A stretch of 64,000 nucleotides of DNA from Dryomyza anilis (Eukaryota; Arthropoda; Insecta; Diptera; Dryomyzidae), in contig OX638131.1 of NCBI GenBank assembly GCA_951804985.1, positions 59,550,351 through 59,614,350 of the forward strand. The letters run 5' to 3'. Below, piece by piece: positions 1-10,069 of the stretch (the first letter of the stretch is position 1; the number at the start of each line of letters is the position of its first letter). The notes beneath the pieces were generated by a model. That model saw nothing but the letters and a program-made list of their open reading frames with translations. It had not been told where the DNA came from and made no database searches. Position numbers and translations under genes: made by a program.

Positions 1-1
1 T

Positions 2-310
2 TTAGTAACTAAGAAAAATTTTAAAGGAGTTTTTGCATCAAATCAGCTACCTAGAAATCGAATAAAAAAGCCAGCATTTTATATTGTGAATATGGATTCA
101 TCATTTAAACCAGGATCACATTGGATTGTAATATATTTTCCTCAAAATGGGCCGGCTGAATATTTTTGTTCTGCAGGGAGTTCACCTATTAAACCATTTA
201 TAAATTTTATTCACACCAATGCATCCACATTTATCAAAAGCAATTTCCGATTACAAAGTGAAATTTCAATGTTATGCGGTGTTTATTGCTGTATATTTAT
301 ACATTTATGA
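2..310 (+). CDS. Polinton/Maverick adenain-like cysteine protease, 3' part
   Basis: The frame is open from the window edge to a stop at 308-310, about 102 residues. The order of motifs matches the adenovirus-type protease of Polinton (Maverick) DNA transposons. FKGVFASNQLP comes near residue 8, then GSHWIVIY with the catalytic His near residue 40, then AEYFCSAG, and finally a C-terminal MLCGVYCCIF holding the presumed nucleophilic Cys. In the family this enzyme matures capsid-like proteins. The position after EYF, usually Asp, is Cys here, so the triad may be incomplete. The 5' part lies outside the window and no other Polinton gene is seen nearby. I am fairly sure of the family and unsure whether the gene is functional. 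Confidence 0.72.
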   Translation, partial: LVTKKNFKGVFASNQLPRNRIKKPAFYIVNMDSSFKPGSHWIVIYFPQNGPAEYFCSAGSSPIKPFINFIHTNASTFIKSNFRLQSEISMLCGVYCCIFIHL

Positions 311-548
311 AGTAAAAATATTTCTTTTAATAAGTTCTTTAATTATTTTGATATACATAATTTATATATTAATGATATTTTAGCTGTACATTATTTTAAA
401 AGTATTTTTAAGTTTCCTATAATAAAAAATAAATAAAACAATTTAATGAAAATAATTTATAAATTTGTCTTTTTATTTCTATTATTTAAAATTTTTACAA
501 ATTCATTGAATATAGTATAATAAAAACATTATTAATAATAAACAATTA

Positions 549-791
549 TTATGTATATTTTATTCTATAATATAATTTTATTAGCTTATCAATGTCTTTG
601 CATTCCTTGTCATAATAATAACAACCACATGTATCTGTTCTCTTATAATGTACTCCGTGAATAGTTAATATTTTTTCCATATACTGGTAATGCTTACAAT
701 AAGGGATAAACTTAATAAACTGTTTTTTATGATCGTCAAATAAAATATTATTAAATCCTTTTAAAAACTTTTTTACTTTTATAACTTCCAT
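549..791 (-). CDS. Small hypothetical protein convergent to the protease
   Basis: An 80-residue reading frame starts at the ATG at 789-791 and runs towards the protease gene, leaving about 240 AT-rich bases between the two stops. It is rich in Lys, Tyr and Ile and has a Cys/Tyr cluster (CGCYYYDKEC) near the C-terminus. I do not recognise it. It could be a small accessory gene of the same Polinton, or chance in AT-rich DNA. No neighbouring motif decides this. Confidence 0.3.
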   Translation of the reverse strand: MEVIKVKKFLKGFNNILFDDHKKQFIKFIPYCKHYQYMEKILTIHGVHYKRTDTCGCYYYDKECKDIDKLIKLYYRIKYT

Positions 792-812
792 AATAGTATT
801 TTTTCCTATCAA

Positions 813-1019
813 ATTGTAATGTAGACGATAAATAACTTTAATTCAAAATTCGATCCATTTATATATAATGGATATCTCTTTAAAATGAGTTAAAAAGATA
901 ATTCCATTAGTATAAATATACTCAATTAAAATTTTAAAGAGAGTATAGAAAATTTGACTCAAGAAAAAACTAAATAAAATTAAACATGTTTTAACATGCT
1001 CAATCATTAAAACTTATAG
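813..1019. other. AT-rich spacer
   Basis: No coding or structural signal was seen. The stretch lies between the Polinton remnant and the repeat field that precedes Gypsy-A. Confidence 0.4.
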
Positions 1020-1160
1020 TATGTTGTTTAAAAATTGATCCCAATGGAGAATTATTGCTCCATGCAAATTTAAATAAAAATGATCCCAATGGAGTCTTAT
1101 GGCCCATTCATTCATATAAGCAAATAGTCTTATGGCCCATTCATTTATATAAGCAAATTA
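1020..1160 (+). repeat. Short imperfect direct repeats (GATCCCAATGGAG and CTTATGGCCCATTCATT)
   Basis: GATCCCAATGGAG occurs twice about 50 bases apart. CTTATGGCCCATTCATT followed by TATATAAGCAAAT or CATATAAGCAAAT also occurs twice in a row. The words resemble those of the larger repeat at 1736-2060, so this is probably an older part of the same repeat field. Confidence 0.5.
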
Positions 1161-1735
1161 AACGAATTAAATGACCATGACTTTGTAAAATAAAAATATA
1201 CTACAATATCCATTATAGTAAAATTCACCTTGAATTAAATATGTGTCAATGCATTAATGCAGAAGTGCATTTACCTGTTTACTACAAAAAAATTACCACA
1301 CCAAAAAATATATGTCTAATAACAACATTCATTCATATAGCCATGTTTTAAATTACAATATTCGTTCCTCAACAAAGTTTTAAATTGAACCCTTTGTTCC
1401 TCAACTCTCTTGATGATCATGCAAAATAAATCATCAAGCATAAAACTGAAATTTTAATTGCTTCTATAACATATACAACAACAAAATTATAACGTACATA
1501 TATCTACGTTTATAAATATTGCCATTAAAAATGCTTACTCCGAAATAATTATCCCAACAACAATATGAGTTGCAAATTTACTCTTTACGGCTGCATGCCT
1601 TCATAACATACATATAATATATATGTATGTATCAACATTAACAACATATGTTAAAATGTCATCCCAATTGCTCCATGCCATTATAATGTATATAGTATAC
1701 ATATAATACACCTGAAATTATACTAACAACTACTT

Positions 1736-2060
1736 TGTTACAAAATGATCCCTATTGAAAACAATAACAACACCTCTGTTAAAAAATTATCTGAATTGAA
1801 ATACACTAACAACTACTCTGTTAAAAAGTGATCCCTATTGAAAACAATAACAACATCTCTGTTAAAAAATGCTCCTCATGGGGCCTTATGGCTCCATTTG
1901 ATAAAATATGATCCACACATCTTAAAAAATACTCCATATGAAAACAATTAGAACGGTTTTGATAAAAAACTGATCTCAACTGAAATACACTAACAAGACC
2001 TCTGTTAAAAAATGATCCCTATTGAAAACAATAACAACACCTCTGTTAAAAAATGCTCCT
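1736..2060 (+). repeat. Minisatellite of about 41-42 bp ahead of the Gypsy-A pol fragment
   Basis: Units begin GTTAAAAAATGATCCC, continue with TATTGAAAACAATAACAAC and end ACCTCT. Good copies start near 1736, 1819 and 2003, and diverged copies near 1778 and 1960. The stretch between them (about 1861-1960) has related words such as GCTCCTCATGG. The array occupies the place where LTR, gag and protease of Gypsy-A would be expected, so it either replaced that part or is a leader repeat of the element. Confidence 0.6.
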
Positions 2061-2099
2061 CATGGCTCCATGGAGCCCCTTTGAGCCAGATCCGGCGCA

Positions 2100-2748
2100 A
2101 ACATACTACTAACATACAGCTCAAATTTTCAAATTATAATAAATTTATGGAACCAGTGAGTGTCACAATGAATAGCGTACAAAGCATAAACATACGACAC
2201 AGAATATGCAAACTATTTGACTCATTAAAATTGGATCCAAATGCAAATGTTGAAGAGAAGGCATCCATAGAAAAAATATGTGCGTCATACCATGATGTAT
2301 TTCTGTTAGAGGGGGATGAGCTATCGAATACACCTATTTTAAAACATGAAATCCCAACAATAGACGGCCAACCTCCGATTAACCGAAAACAATATAAATT
2401 ACCACATATTCACAGAGAAGAAATCAACAAACAGGTGCAGAAGTTATTAGACGACGATATTATATCACCAAGCACGTCGCATTGGAATTTACCACTATTG
2501 TTGGTACCTAAAAAGAGTGGCAAGGACGGACAGAAAAAATGGAGACTGGTAATAGATTTCAGAAAATTGAACGACGCAACGTATTTCCAAAAGTATTTCC
2601 AATACCTCGTATTGATGAAATTTTGGATCAATTAGGTCACAGAAGGTATTTTTCAACATTAGATCTTGCTAGTGGTTATCACCAAGTGCTAGTGGATCCC
2701 CCACGTGGTGGTTACCTTGACGTGGTGTGGGGGCTTAAGTTACAATGA
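2100..2748 (+). pseudogene. Gypsy-A (mdg1/412-like) pol, 5' part of reverse transcriptase
   Basis: This is the start of a Ty3/Gypsy reverse transcriptase. KHEIPTIDGQPPINRKQY leads into HREEINKQVQKLLDDDII, then LLLVPKKSG, WRLVIDFRKLND and, in another frame, YFSTLDLASGYHQVLVD. The wording best fits the mdg1/412 group of insect elements. A frameshift lies near 2580. The coding sequence is cut at 2697 by the insertion of LINE-A and resumes at 7940. Gag and protease are absent upstream, where only minisatellite is present. A dead copy. Confidence 0.8.
2688..2697 (+). repeat. Left target-site duplication of LINE-A (GCTAGTGGAT)
   Basis: The same ten bases recur at 7940-7949, directly after the poly-A of LINE-A. 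Gypsy-A coding sequence continues on the far side, which proves insertion of the LINE into the Gypsy copy. Confidence 0.9.
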
Positions 2749-2899
2749 CTCAATAAGGCTAAGCTGACGGAAACTTTTTTTAAAGTTTCTGGTAGGATCA
2801 CCATTGTCAGACAGGCTTGTGATGAGTAATGAACTAAATACTACCATAGTATTTTTTTGGTGGGGTGGCAGACTCTAAAGAAACCCCTATACCACCGCG

Positions 2900-4282
2900 A
2901 TGGGTCAACATAAAGATTTAACTACTCCAGGTGGTACCCACAAAAGTGGCAATCCACCCGCTTCGGCGGCTGAGGCAAGGATTCTGGAGGCCTCAATCCA
3001 CGCAACCAACCCTGGTACGATGAACCTCTCTGCTCCTGTAGCAGGGGGTTCATCGTGCCCCTCCATCTCCCAAATTTATGAGACAGCTAGAAATCTAGAG
3101 GAGGATAACGACAATGCAGCGGTTCCCATACAAGTAGAGGAAAGTGTCGGTTCGGCTATGCCTACGACTAATCCTCCACTGTATGGCTGCTCGACAGTGT
3201 TGTTTCCTCTCAGGGCTCCTTTCTGTCACGTATTTGGAAACATGGGTCGATCGAAGGAAAGTGGTGTCTTACCAGCATCTAATCCTAGAGAGAACGACGC
3301 CCAACTGGAAACTAAACTTCCATTGGAGACCGGACCCGGATCTCTGAATACAGAGGTCAGGTTGTCCGATGCCCAGGTGAGCAGGAGAAGGAAGAATAAA
3401 GCGAAAGATCGCAAAGAGGCTGAAAAGGCTAAAGGCGACGCTGGAGTTTTCTCTTCCCCAGCTACCACAGAAAAACGCGATAGATCGGTGGAGGTTACTC
3501 CGACTGAAGCCGGACCTTCCGCTGCTGCTGTTGTGGCTGCCAATGCACCTGAGAAGCGCAATGGCAAGAAGTTTAAGACCTTCACTGCTGCTGCGAAACC
3601 CCGTAACTCCCAGAACTCGACAGTTTCCAGTGATATTGCTTCCACAAGCAAGAGCACTGGTGCTTCATGTTCCAGATCGGCTGCGGATGAACTGCCTTCA
3701 ACATCCACTGGCAGAGGTAGGCTAGCAGTAGCATTTCGTGATGCTGCTCGCAAAGCTCTTCCGGTTGCGATTATTGGCAAATTTGGGAAGGAGCAAAAGA
3801 TGAATGATGCAGAAGTAAAACACTGCACCGATCATCTTTGGCGGCTAGTCAGCACCGGCGGTGTCAGTGCAAACGCAAAAGGCTATGAGACGAGTGATGG
3901 CATCATGAAGGTGCTATGCTCGTCTCAAGCCAATTTCGATTGGATTGCCACAGCCGTTGCTAAAATCCCCCCCTTGGGCAAATCGCGCTTCGGTGTTTTC
4001 AGCGGAGACGAACCCAAACGCAGGCGAGCAATATGCTGGATACCTGGTCCTATCAGGAAAACAGCGGAAGTGTTTGCCTGCCTACGTGCTCAGAACCAGG
4101 GCATCGAAACGAACGGAGGGAAAATCTATAGCCATAAACCAGAGCGAGCTCCGGAGGACAAGGAGGGCTCAACCCTGGTGGTAGGCTTAGACCAGAAGTC
4201 GTTAGATGTCATGCTATCTAAGTACGACAACCATCTAAACTTATTCTTTGGACGGATCAAATTCCGAATCAATTCCAAATGA
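2900..4282 (+). CDS. LINE-A ORF1, gag-like protein
   Basis: This 460-residue protein starts at an ATG about 200 bases into the element and is intact. The first two thirds are low-complexity (Ala, Ser, Thr, Lys), including a basic stretch SRRRKNKAKDRKEAEKAK near residue 160. The last 170 residues are ordered, with AICWIPGP and a final LVVGLDQKSLDVMLS that resemble the DUF4780-type domain of fly LOA-like ORF1 proteins. No clear CCHC knuckles were seen. In related LINEs this protein binds the element RNA. ORF2 begins 37 bases downstream. Confidence 0.7.
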   Translation: MGQHKDLTTPGGTHKSGNPPASAAEARILEASIHATNPGTMNLSAPVAGGSSCPSISQIYETARNLEEDNDNAAVPIQVEESVGSAMPTTNPPLYGCSTVLFPLRAPFCHVFGNMGRSKESGVLPASNPRENDAQLETKLPLETGPGSLNTEVRLSDAQVSRRRKNKAKDRKEAEKAKGDAGVFSSPATTEKRDRSVEVTPTEAGPSAAAVVAANAPEKRNGKKFKTFTAAAKPRNSQNSTVSSDIASTSKSTGASCSRSAADELPSTSTGRGRLAVAFRDAARKALPVAIIGKFGKEQKMNDAEVKHCTDHLWRLVSTGGVSANAKGYETSDGIMKVLCSSQANFDWIATAVAKIPPLGKSRFGVFSGDEPKRRRAICWIPGPIRKTAEVFACLRAQNQGIETNGGKIYSHKPERAPEDKEGSTLVVGLDQKSLDVMLSKYDNHLNLFFGRIKFRINSK

Positions 4283-4319
4283 ATAGGCATATGATGAGAA
4301 ACGAGTTAATTATCCTGTC

Positions 4320-5297
4320 ATGATATTTACTCTGATAAATCTGCAACATTCTAAAGCTGCTACCGCTTTACTAGATAAGCGGCTCTCCATGTTGCATACA
4401 TTACCTCACATCACAGCTATTCAAGAACCATGGGTGTATAACAAACGCATCTGTGATCTTAGTGAACTATGTGGTGAAACCATACTATACGATGAGCAAG
4501 CCGCAAGGCCTAGAAGCTGTCTTATAGTCTCGAAACACTTTGCTGTCACCAAGTTAACCCAATTCTGTGGGCAAGACCTGGTGGCAACCAAAGTGAGCTA
4601 TGAAAGCGATAGTGGATGGAAACATCTGATTGTCGCCTCAGGCTACTTCCCCTATGACTCACTACTGCCTCCTCCGCCAAAGGCAATTGTTGAGCTCATA
4701 GCGTACTGTGATCTTAAGGAGACCGGCCTTATTCTTTGCTGTGACGCTAATGCTCAACACACTGTGTGGGGCAGCAGTAAAAGCAACGCGCGAGGTACCA
4801 GACTCCTTGACTTCATCGTGACCTCCAATCTGAACATTCACAACACTGGTAATAAACCCACTTTTGTGACTGCTAGAAGACAGGAAGTGATTGACCTTAC
4901 TTTGTCTAACTGTAGACTGAGAGAGTCAATCTTTAACTGGAAGGTTCTTAAAGAAGATTCTTTAACGGACCACAGGTATATCGAGTTTCATACTGACCGA
5001 GAGGTGCTGCCTTCTATGATGGTAAGAAACCCTAGAAAAACGAACTGGGCACGCTTCAGACATGAACTTGAGAATTCCCTCAATATTCCTGTCAGAATTC
5101 GTACCAAAGAAAGTATTGAGACGTCCGTTCAAGTTATGAACGATGTCATAAATTCTAGTTTTGTACGAACATGTCCGGTACGAAAAACGTTATCTAGATC
5201 TCCCGTTCCTTGGTGGAACGCTTGTCTTGAAACCTTGCGCAAGGATTCCAGAAAGCTTCTAAATAGGGCCCTAAGGAGCAACTTAGACTCTGACTAG
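4320..5297 (+). pseudogene. LINE-A ORF2, endonuclease part, ended by a premature stop
   Basis: This is the apurinic-type (EEP) endonuclease of a LINE. Recognisable motifs are NLQHSKAAT at the start, AIQEPWV, IVASGYFPYD, LILCCDANAQHTVWG, IDLTLSN and SLTDHRYIEF. These contain the Asn, Glu, Asp-Ala-Asn and Asp-His residues of the fold. A TAG at 5295-5297 interrupts the frame. The same frame then carries on without further change into the reverse transcriptase, so the break is a single nonsense mutation. Confidence 0.85.
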
Positions 5298-6249
5298 TTT
5301 CTTTACCGAGCTAAGCAGAAAGAGTATAAGAAACGAATTCGTAAATCGAAAAGTGTTTCCTATAAAGACTTCTGCAGTAGCATCGAATCCTGCAGTGAGA
5401 CTAGCAGATTGGTCAAGTTTCTTAAAAGAGACCGAATTGCTCGACTGGACTCACTGCGGAGACCTGATGGCTCGTATACTGAGTCTAAGACAGAGGCACT
5501 CAGTGTCCTAATTGATACTCACTTTCCGGGAAATCAAATCTACATAGGGCCACTTTGTAATCCCAGCACTGGGGACTGCAATAACAACTCTAATGTGACA
5601 AAACATGACTGGCAGGTTGCCAGATTGGTTGTGTACAATGAAGCTATCCAATACGCAGTGGCCTCTTTTGATTGCTTCAAGTCACCTGGACCGGATGGCA
5701 TCTACCCAGTCATGCTACAGGAAGGTATAACCCAATTGCTACCATGCCTAAAGAAGATCTTTAGAGCAAGTCTCGCATGGGCATACATTCCGACATCCTG
5801 GCGTTTAGTTAAAGTAGCCTTCATTCCTAAAGTTGGAAGAGAAGACTATTCCATAGCCAAGAGCTTCAGACCCATTAGTATGATGTCCTTCATACTAAAG
5901 TGTCTAGAAAGACTAGTTGAGCTGCACATCAGAAAAACATCGCTGTAAAGGTACCCACTATCATCAAGACAACATGCCCACCAACGTGGAAAATACATCA
6001 TTGCAACATCTGGTTGGCCGGATCGAGCATGCTTTACAGAGGAAGATGTACGTGATGGGCATATTTGTTGACATCGAGGGTGCTTTTGATAATGCAACTT
6101 TTAATGGAATGTGTGACGCAGCTAGAAGGCATGGAATAGATGAAACATTGGTCAAATGGCTAAGGTCAATGCTAATGTTTAGGCCCATCACTTCTGAGGC
6201 GGAGTGCGGTCAGTATATTATGGCAGGGGTGAATAGAGGTTGTCCTTAA
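5298..6249 (+). pseudogene. LINE-A ORF2, reverse transcriptase 5' half
   Basis: The pre-RT linker and fingers are visible, including FDCFKSPGPDGIYPVMLQ and KVAFIPKVGREDYSIAKSFR. The frame shifts near 5900-5950 and again near 6000. It then shows MGIFVDIEGAFDNATFNGM, the first catalytic Asp region, and MAGVNRGCP before a TAA at 6247-6249. The downstream domain is in the same frame after that stop. Confidence 0.82.
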
Positions 6250-7305
6250 GGAGGCGTTCTCTCCCCCCTGCTCTGGTGTATGCTGGTTGACTCTCTAGTC
6301 AACGATCTCGATGGACCAGGTGTCTATTCCCAGGCCTATGCAGATGATGTTGCCATTCTTGCCACAAGCTTTTCCCTCAAGGAGGTCTGTGTTAAAACAC
6401 AAAACTCGTTGAACCGAATTGACAGCTGGTGTACTGCAAACAGACTTTCCGTCAACCCTCACAAAACTGGGATTGTTCTCTTCACTAGGAAAAGAATAAT
6501 GACAGGATTATCTCTACCAGTACTTAAGAGTGTCACTATTCCTTTGTCTAACGAAGTAAAATATCTGGGCCTAACTCTAGATAGTAATCTACTTTGGACA
6601 AAACATGTTGAAAATAAAATTTCACGAGCATTGAATGCCTTCTGGCAATGCAGAGGAATTTTTGGGAAGATTTACACGGCAATGATAAGACCAATGATAT
6701 CATATGCATCGGTAGTCCGGTGGAACAAGATGTCGCGAAAATGCGTGACAACTAGGTTTGCCAAGATACAGAGAACCGTGTGTCTGGGTGTTACGGGTGC
6801 CTTTCCCACTACACCTGGTCCATCACTGAATGCAATCTTAAACCTACCACCACTTGACATCTTCATCAGAGGCGAAGCCATGAAAGGCTGCTGGAGACTA
6901 AAACGAGGTGGTTTCTGGTTTAATGTTCCCTGGAATATCTCTGACATTGCACTTGACACTCCATTAGACACCTGTCTACTGGAGATGCCCTCTGATGCAA
7001 TGATAACAGAAATATTACCAAGACGATATTTTGAGGTCTGCGAACCTGACATTCAAGACTGGCTAACGCCTGACTGTGAGCCACATAGAGGGTCACACCG
7101 CATTTTCACAGACGGCTCCAGAACCGATCAGGGATCTGGTGCTGGAGTGTTTGTGGAACCGGATGACCGAAGACTTCACTTCGCCTCGGTATTTCAAGCC
7201 GAAGTCTATGCTATACTTATGGCTATGGACTACATTGCGGATAATAGATGGCAGACAGGGCTATATCAGTTTGCAGCGATATCCAGGCTGCTCTTATGGC
7301 TTTGA
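6250..7305 (+). pseudogene. LINE-A ORF2, reverse transcriptase 3' half and RNase H
   Basis: The frame carries GGVLSPLLW and QAYADDVAIL, the YADD catalytic box, then the thumb, with SYASVVRW near 6705. RNase H follows, with HRIFTDGSRTDQGSGAGVF near 7100 and FQAEVYAILMAMDY near 7200. The frame is lost in the RNase H domain near 7250-7305, where the reading passes to other frames. Together these domains would prime and copy the element RNA at a nicked target. Confidence 0.82.
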
Positions 7306-7450
7306 ACAACCAGGTCATCACATCCAAAATTGCACGTCAATGCTGATCACGTCGCAATTGTGTTGGTAAATACAATACACTGAAACTGATTTGGGTGCCG
7401 GGCCATAAAGGAGTTTCGGGCAATGAAACATCTGACGAACTAGCACGTGC

Positions 7451-7846
7451 TTGGATCTGAGGATAATCCATTCCGCAGACAAGAGCAGATGGCCGAATGA
7501 GACGAAATGCAGATTCTCCAAGCTCATGACACCGACGATAACCAAAAGATCGGCCTCGTTTCTACTTTCCTTAAGTAGAAAGGAGTGCAGAAAACTTACG
7601 GGACTTCTAACGGCACACAACGCATGTGAAAAACACATGAACGCAATCGGCCTGGCCGAAAGCGCCTTATGTTCTGCCTGCTACGAAGAAACTGGCATCA
7701 CAGAGCACTATCTCTGTGACTGTCCAGCATTTTCTAGAATTAGAAGGCAGATCTTTGGCACAGACGTGATGAGAGAGGATCAGCTTCATTCTCTATCACA
7801 CAATAGCCTTCTTAGATTCAATAATGAATCTAAGAAGTATCATTAA
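7451..7846 (+). pseudogene. LINE-A ORF2, C-terminal Cys-rich region
   Basis: The last part of ORF2 is in a frame shifted from the RNase H. It contains SLSRKECRKLTGLLTAHN and a terminal CSACYEETGITEHYLCDC, a CCHC-type arrangement typical of the end of such LINE proteins. It ends at 7846, followed by a 3' UTR of about 80 bases and the poly-A run. Confidence 0.75.
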
Positions 7847-7939
7847 AAACCAGGGAACTGGGTCACAGCACAATGGATATAACCCTGTCTGAGTGCTGTG
7901 GCTCTATTTTTAATCCCACATTACAAAAAAAAAAAAAAA

Positions 7940-7949
7940 GCTAGTGGAT
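7940..7949 (+). repeat. Right target-site duplication of LINE-A (GCTAGTGGAT)
   Basis: It matches 2688-2697 exactly. Gypsy-A reverse transcriptase continues directly after it. Confidence 0.9.
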
Positions 7950-8342
7950 GAACGTCACAGAGAAAAAACAGCGTTCAGCACGGGCTTGGGACATTTTAAA
8001 TTTAATAGGATGCCATTTGGATTGACGGGGGCACCCGCTACGTTTCAAAGAATAATGAACCACATTTTAACAGGATTGAAGGGACTTGATTGTTTCGTAT
8101 ATCTGGACGATATAGTTGCGTATGGAAAAAACATAATGGAGCACGAAATTAGACTATGTAAGGTGTTAGAAAAATTAAGGGAAAATAATTTGAAATTAAA
8201 TACGGAAAAATGCAATTTTTTAAGGCGTGAAGTAGTATATTTAGGGCACAAATGCACGGAGTCAGGCGCAATGCCAGATCCCGATAAAATAGAATGTGTA
8301 AAAAATATTCCGGTACCCAGGACTAAGAAACAGCCTTCTTAG
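7940..8342 (+). pseudogene. Gypsy-A pol, 3' part of reverse transcriptase
   Basis: The frame resumes Gypsy reverse transcriptase with REKTAFSTGLGHFKFNRMPF, APATFQRIMNHIL and the catalytic box FVYLDDIVAYG near 8095. It runs on to VVYLGHKCTESG and then breaks at 8342 by a frameshift. This continues the fragment that ends at 2697. Confidence 0.85.
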
Positions 8343-8820
8343 GTTTAGTAAATTATTACAGAAAATTCGTTAAGAATATGGCAAGGTTAACACTACCAAT
8401 TAATAAACTGTTGCGGAAAGATGCCAGTTTTGTATGGACAGACAAGTGCTAGGATTCATTTATAAAACTTAAGGAAGCAATTATTTCACCTAATGTTCTA
8501 GCATACCCAGATTTTTCAAAACCATTTGTATTGACAACAGATGCAAGTGGAGAAGCTATAGGAGCAGTGCTGTCACAGGGCGAGCCAGGTTCTGATCGAC
8601 CAATCGCATTTGCAAGTAGAGCTCTGAATGATGCTGGAACTAGGTACTCAACAATTGAACGAGAATTTCTGGAAATAATATGGGCCACAAAAATTATAGA
8701 GCGTATTTGTTGGGGCGTCCATTCACGGTTTATACGGATCATCAACCACTGCGTAGCATAGCGAATTTAAAGGATCAAACGTCAAGGCTAGCCAGGTTCA
8801 GGCACAAATTATCGAAATAA
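8343..8820 (+). pseudogene. Gypsy-A pol, RNase H region
   Basis: After a frame change, LTTDASGEAIGAVLSQGEPG, PIAFASRALNDAG and STIEREFLEIIWA show a Ty3/Gypsy RNase H, with the Asp and Glu active-site residues visible. The 8343-8530 linker has stops, and the frame fails again near 8690-8760. Confidence 0.8.
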
Positions 8821-8962
8821 TTTATAAAAAAGAAAAAAGAATTTAAATGCTGACGCATTATGTAGGATTCCACAATTAGAAACAGAAATTGCGGCAGTTC
8901 AAACCCGTTCTAAAAATAAACCAAAGGCAATAGATCCACAACCGGACGTCAGTAAGCCAGTC

Positions 8963-9948
8963 TTGGACGACACAGTAACGGATATGGATGGTGAAACAAT
9001 CTCGAGTCAAGTATTAACCGATCCTGAAGAAATTAAAACAGTACTTAGAGACTTTCACGACTCGCCGTTAGGGGGTCATCAGGGCACACTGAAAACATAT
9101 TTTCGAATAAGAAAGCAATATAGGTGGAAGGGAATGCAAAAACAAATTAAAGAGTATGTAAAAAATTGCCTAAATGTCAAGTTAACAAAAGTTCTAAGCT
9201 AACAAAAATGCCAATGGTCTTGACAGATACACCAACACGCCCATTTGATAATGTTTATATGGACTTAGTAGGAATTTTACCCGAGACAGTATCTGGCAAT
9301 AAATACATTTTAACATTTCAAGACGATTTTTCAAAATATATGTGCTGTGTAGCAATACCAGACGCAGAAGCAAGTACAGTGGCTAAAGCATTTTATGATG
9401 AAATTATAACACGCCACAATATTCCGAAAATTCTAGTAACTGACAATGGCTCTAATTTCGAGTCAAAGTTATTTTCTAATACATGCAAATTATTGGGTAT
9501 TAAAAAAATGCACATTACACCCTATCACCCACAGGCCAATGGATCATTAGAACGTAGTCACAGACCATTAGCAGAATATCTGAGATGTTTTGCTAAGGAG
9601 GATGGTTCCAATTGGGATCAATGGTTAAATTCGGCAATGCATGTCCATAATAATACGATGCATGTGTCAACTGGGCAAACACCTTTCCGAACACTATAGG
9701 TTTATGATTCTGATATGCCAACTAATTTGAAACGTAAAGTTTCACCACTATATAACGCCGATGATCATAACAAAATATTAAAATATCAAATACAGCGGGC
9801 GCATGAAATAGTGAGACAAAATCAAGAAAACTTAAAAGAAAAATCTAAAACAAGCTACGATAAATCATTAAATCCCATTGAGTTTCAAATTGGGGAAATG
9901 GTTGTAATGAAGAATCAAAATAGGAAAAATAAATTTTCACCAATATGA
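8963..9948 (+). pseudogene. Gypsy-A pol, integrase
   Basis: The zinc-binding part (FHDSPLGGHQGTLKTYF then VKNCLNVK) runs to about 9190. It is followed in another frame by the core. The Asp of VYMDLVGILP, the Asp of LVTDNGSNFES and the Glu of GSLERSHRPLAEYL form the DDE triad. A stop at 9697-9699 cuts the core. The C-terminal part continues from 9715 (ISNQNRKNK-like basic tail) to 9948, and residual frame extends to about 10060. No env gene is seen after it. Confidence 0.82.
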
Positions 9949-10069
9949 GTAGAGCCCTATAAGGTTTTGTCCGTCACTACCCCCGTGACAACGACAATAT
10001 TAACAAAAGGAAAGGGAAAGAAAATACACAACAATTTGTTGAAAAAATACCATAATTAGAAATTGATGT

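Larger units (their letters stand above)
2698..7939 (+). mobile_element. LINE-A: LOA-like non-LTR retrotransposon
   Basis: This element has a 5' leader of about 200 bases, a gag-like ORF1, and an ORF2 with endonuclease, reverse transcriptase, RNase H and a C-terminal Cys-rich region. A 3' UTR and a poly-A run follow at 7926-7939. It sits between perfect 10-bp target duplications in Gypsy-A, so it looks nearly full length. The presence of RNase H and the ORF1 type place it in the I/LOA/R1 part of the LINE tree, and I favour LOA. ORF2 holds at least two in-frame stops and several frameshifts, so this copy is not active. Confidence 0.85.

Noticed and set aside
3226..3828. 200-codon minus-strand frame
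   Set aside because: It lies opposite the intact LINE-A ORF1 and reflects the codon composition of that gene.
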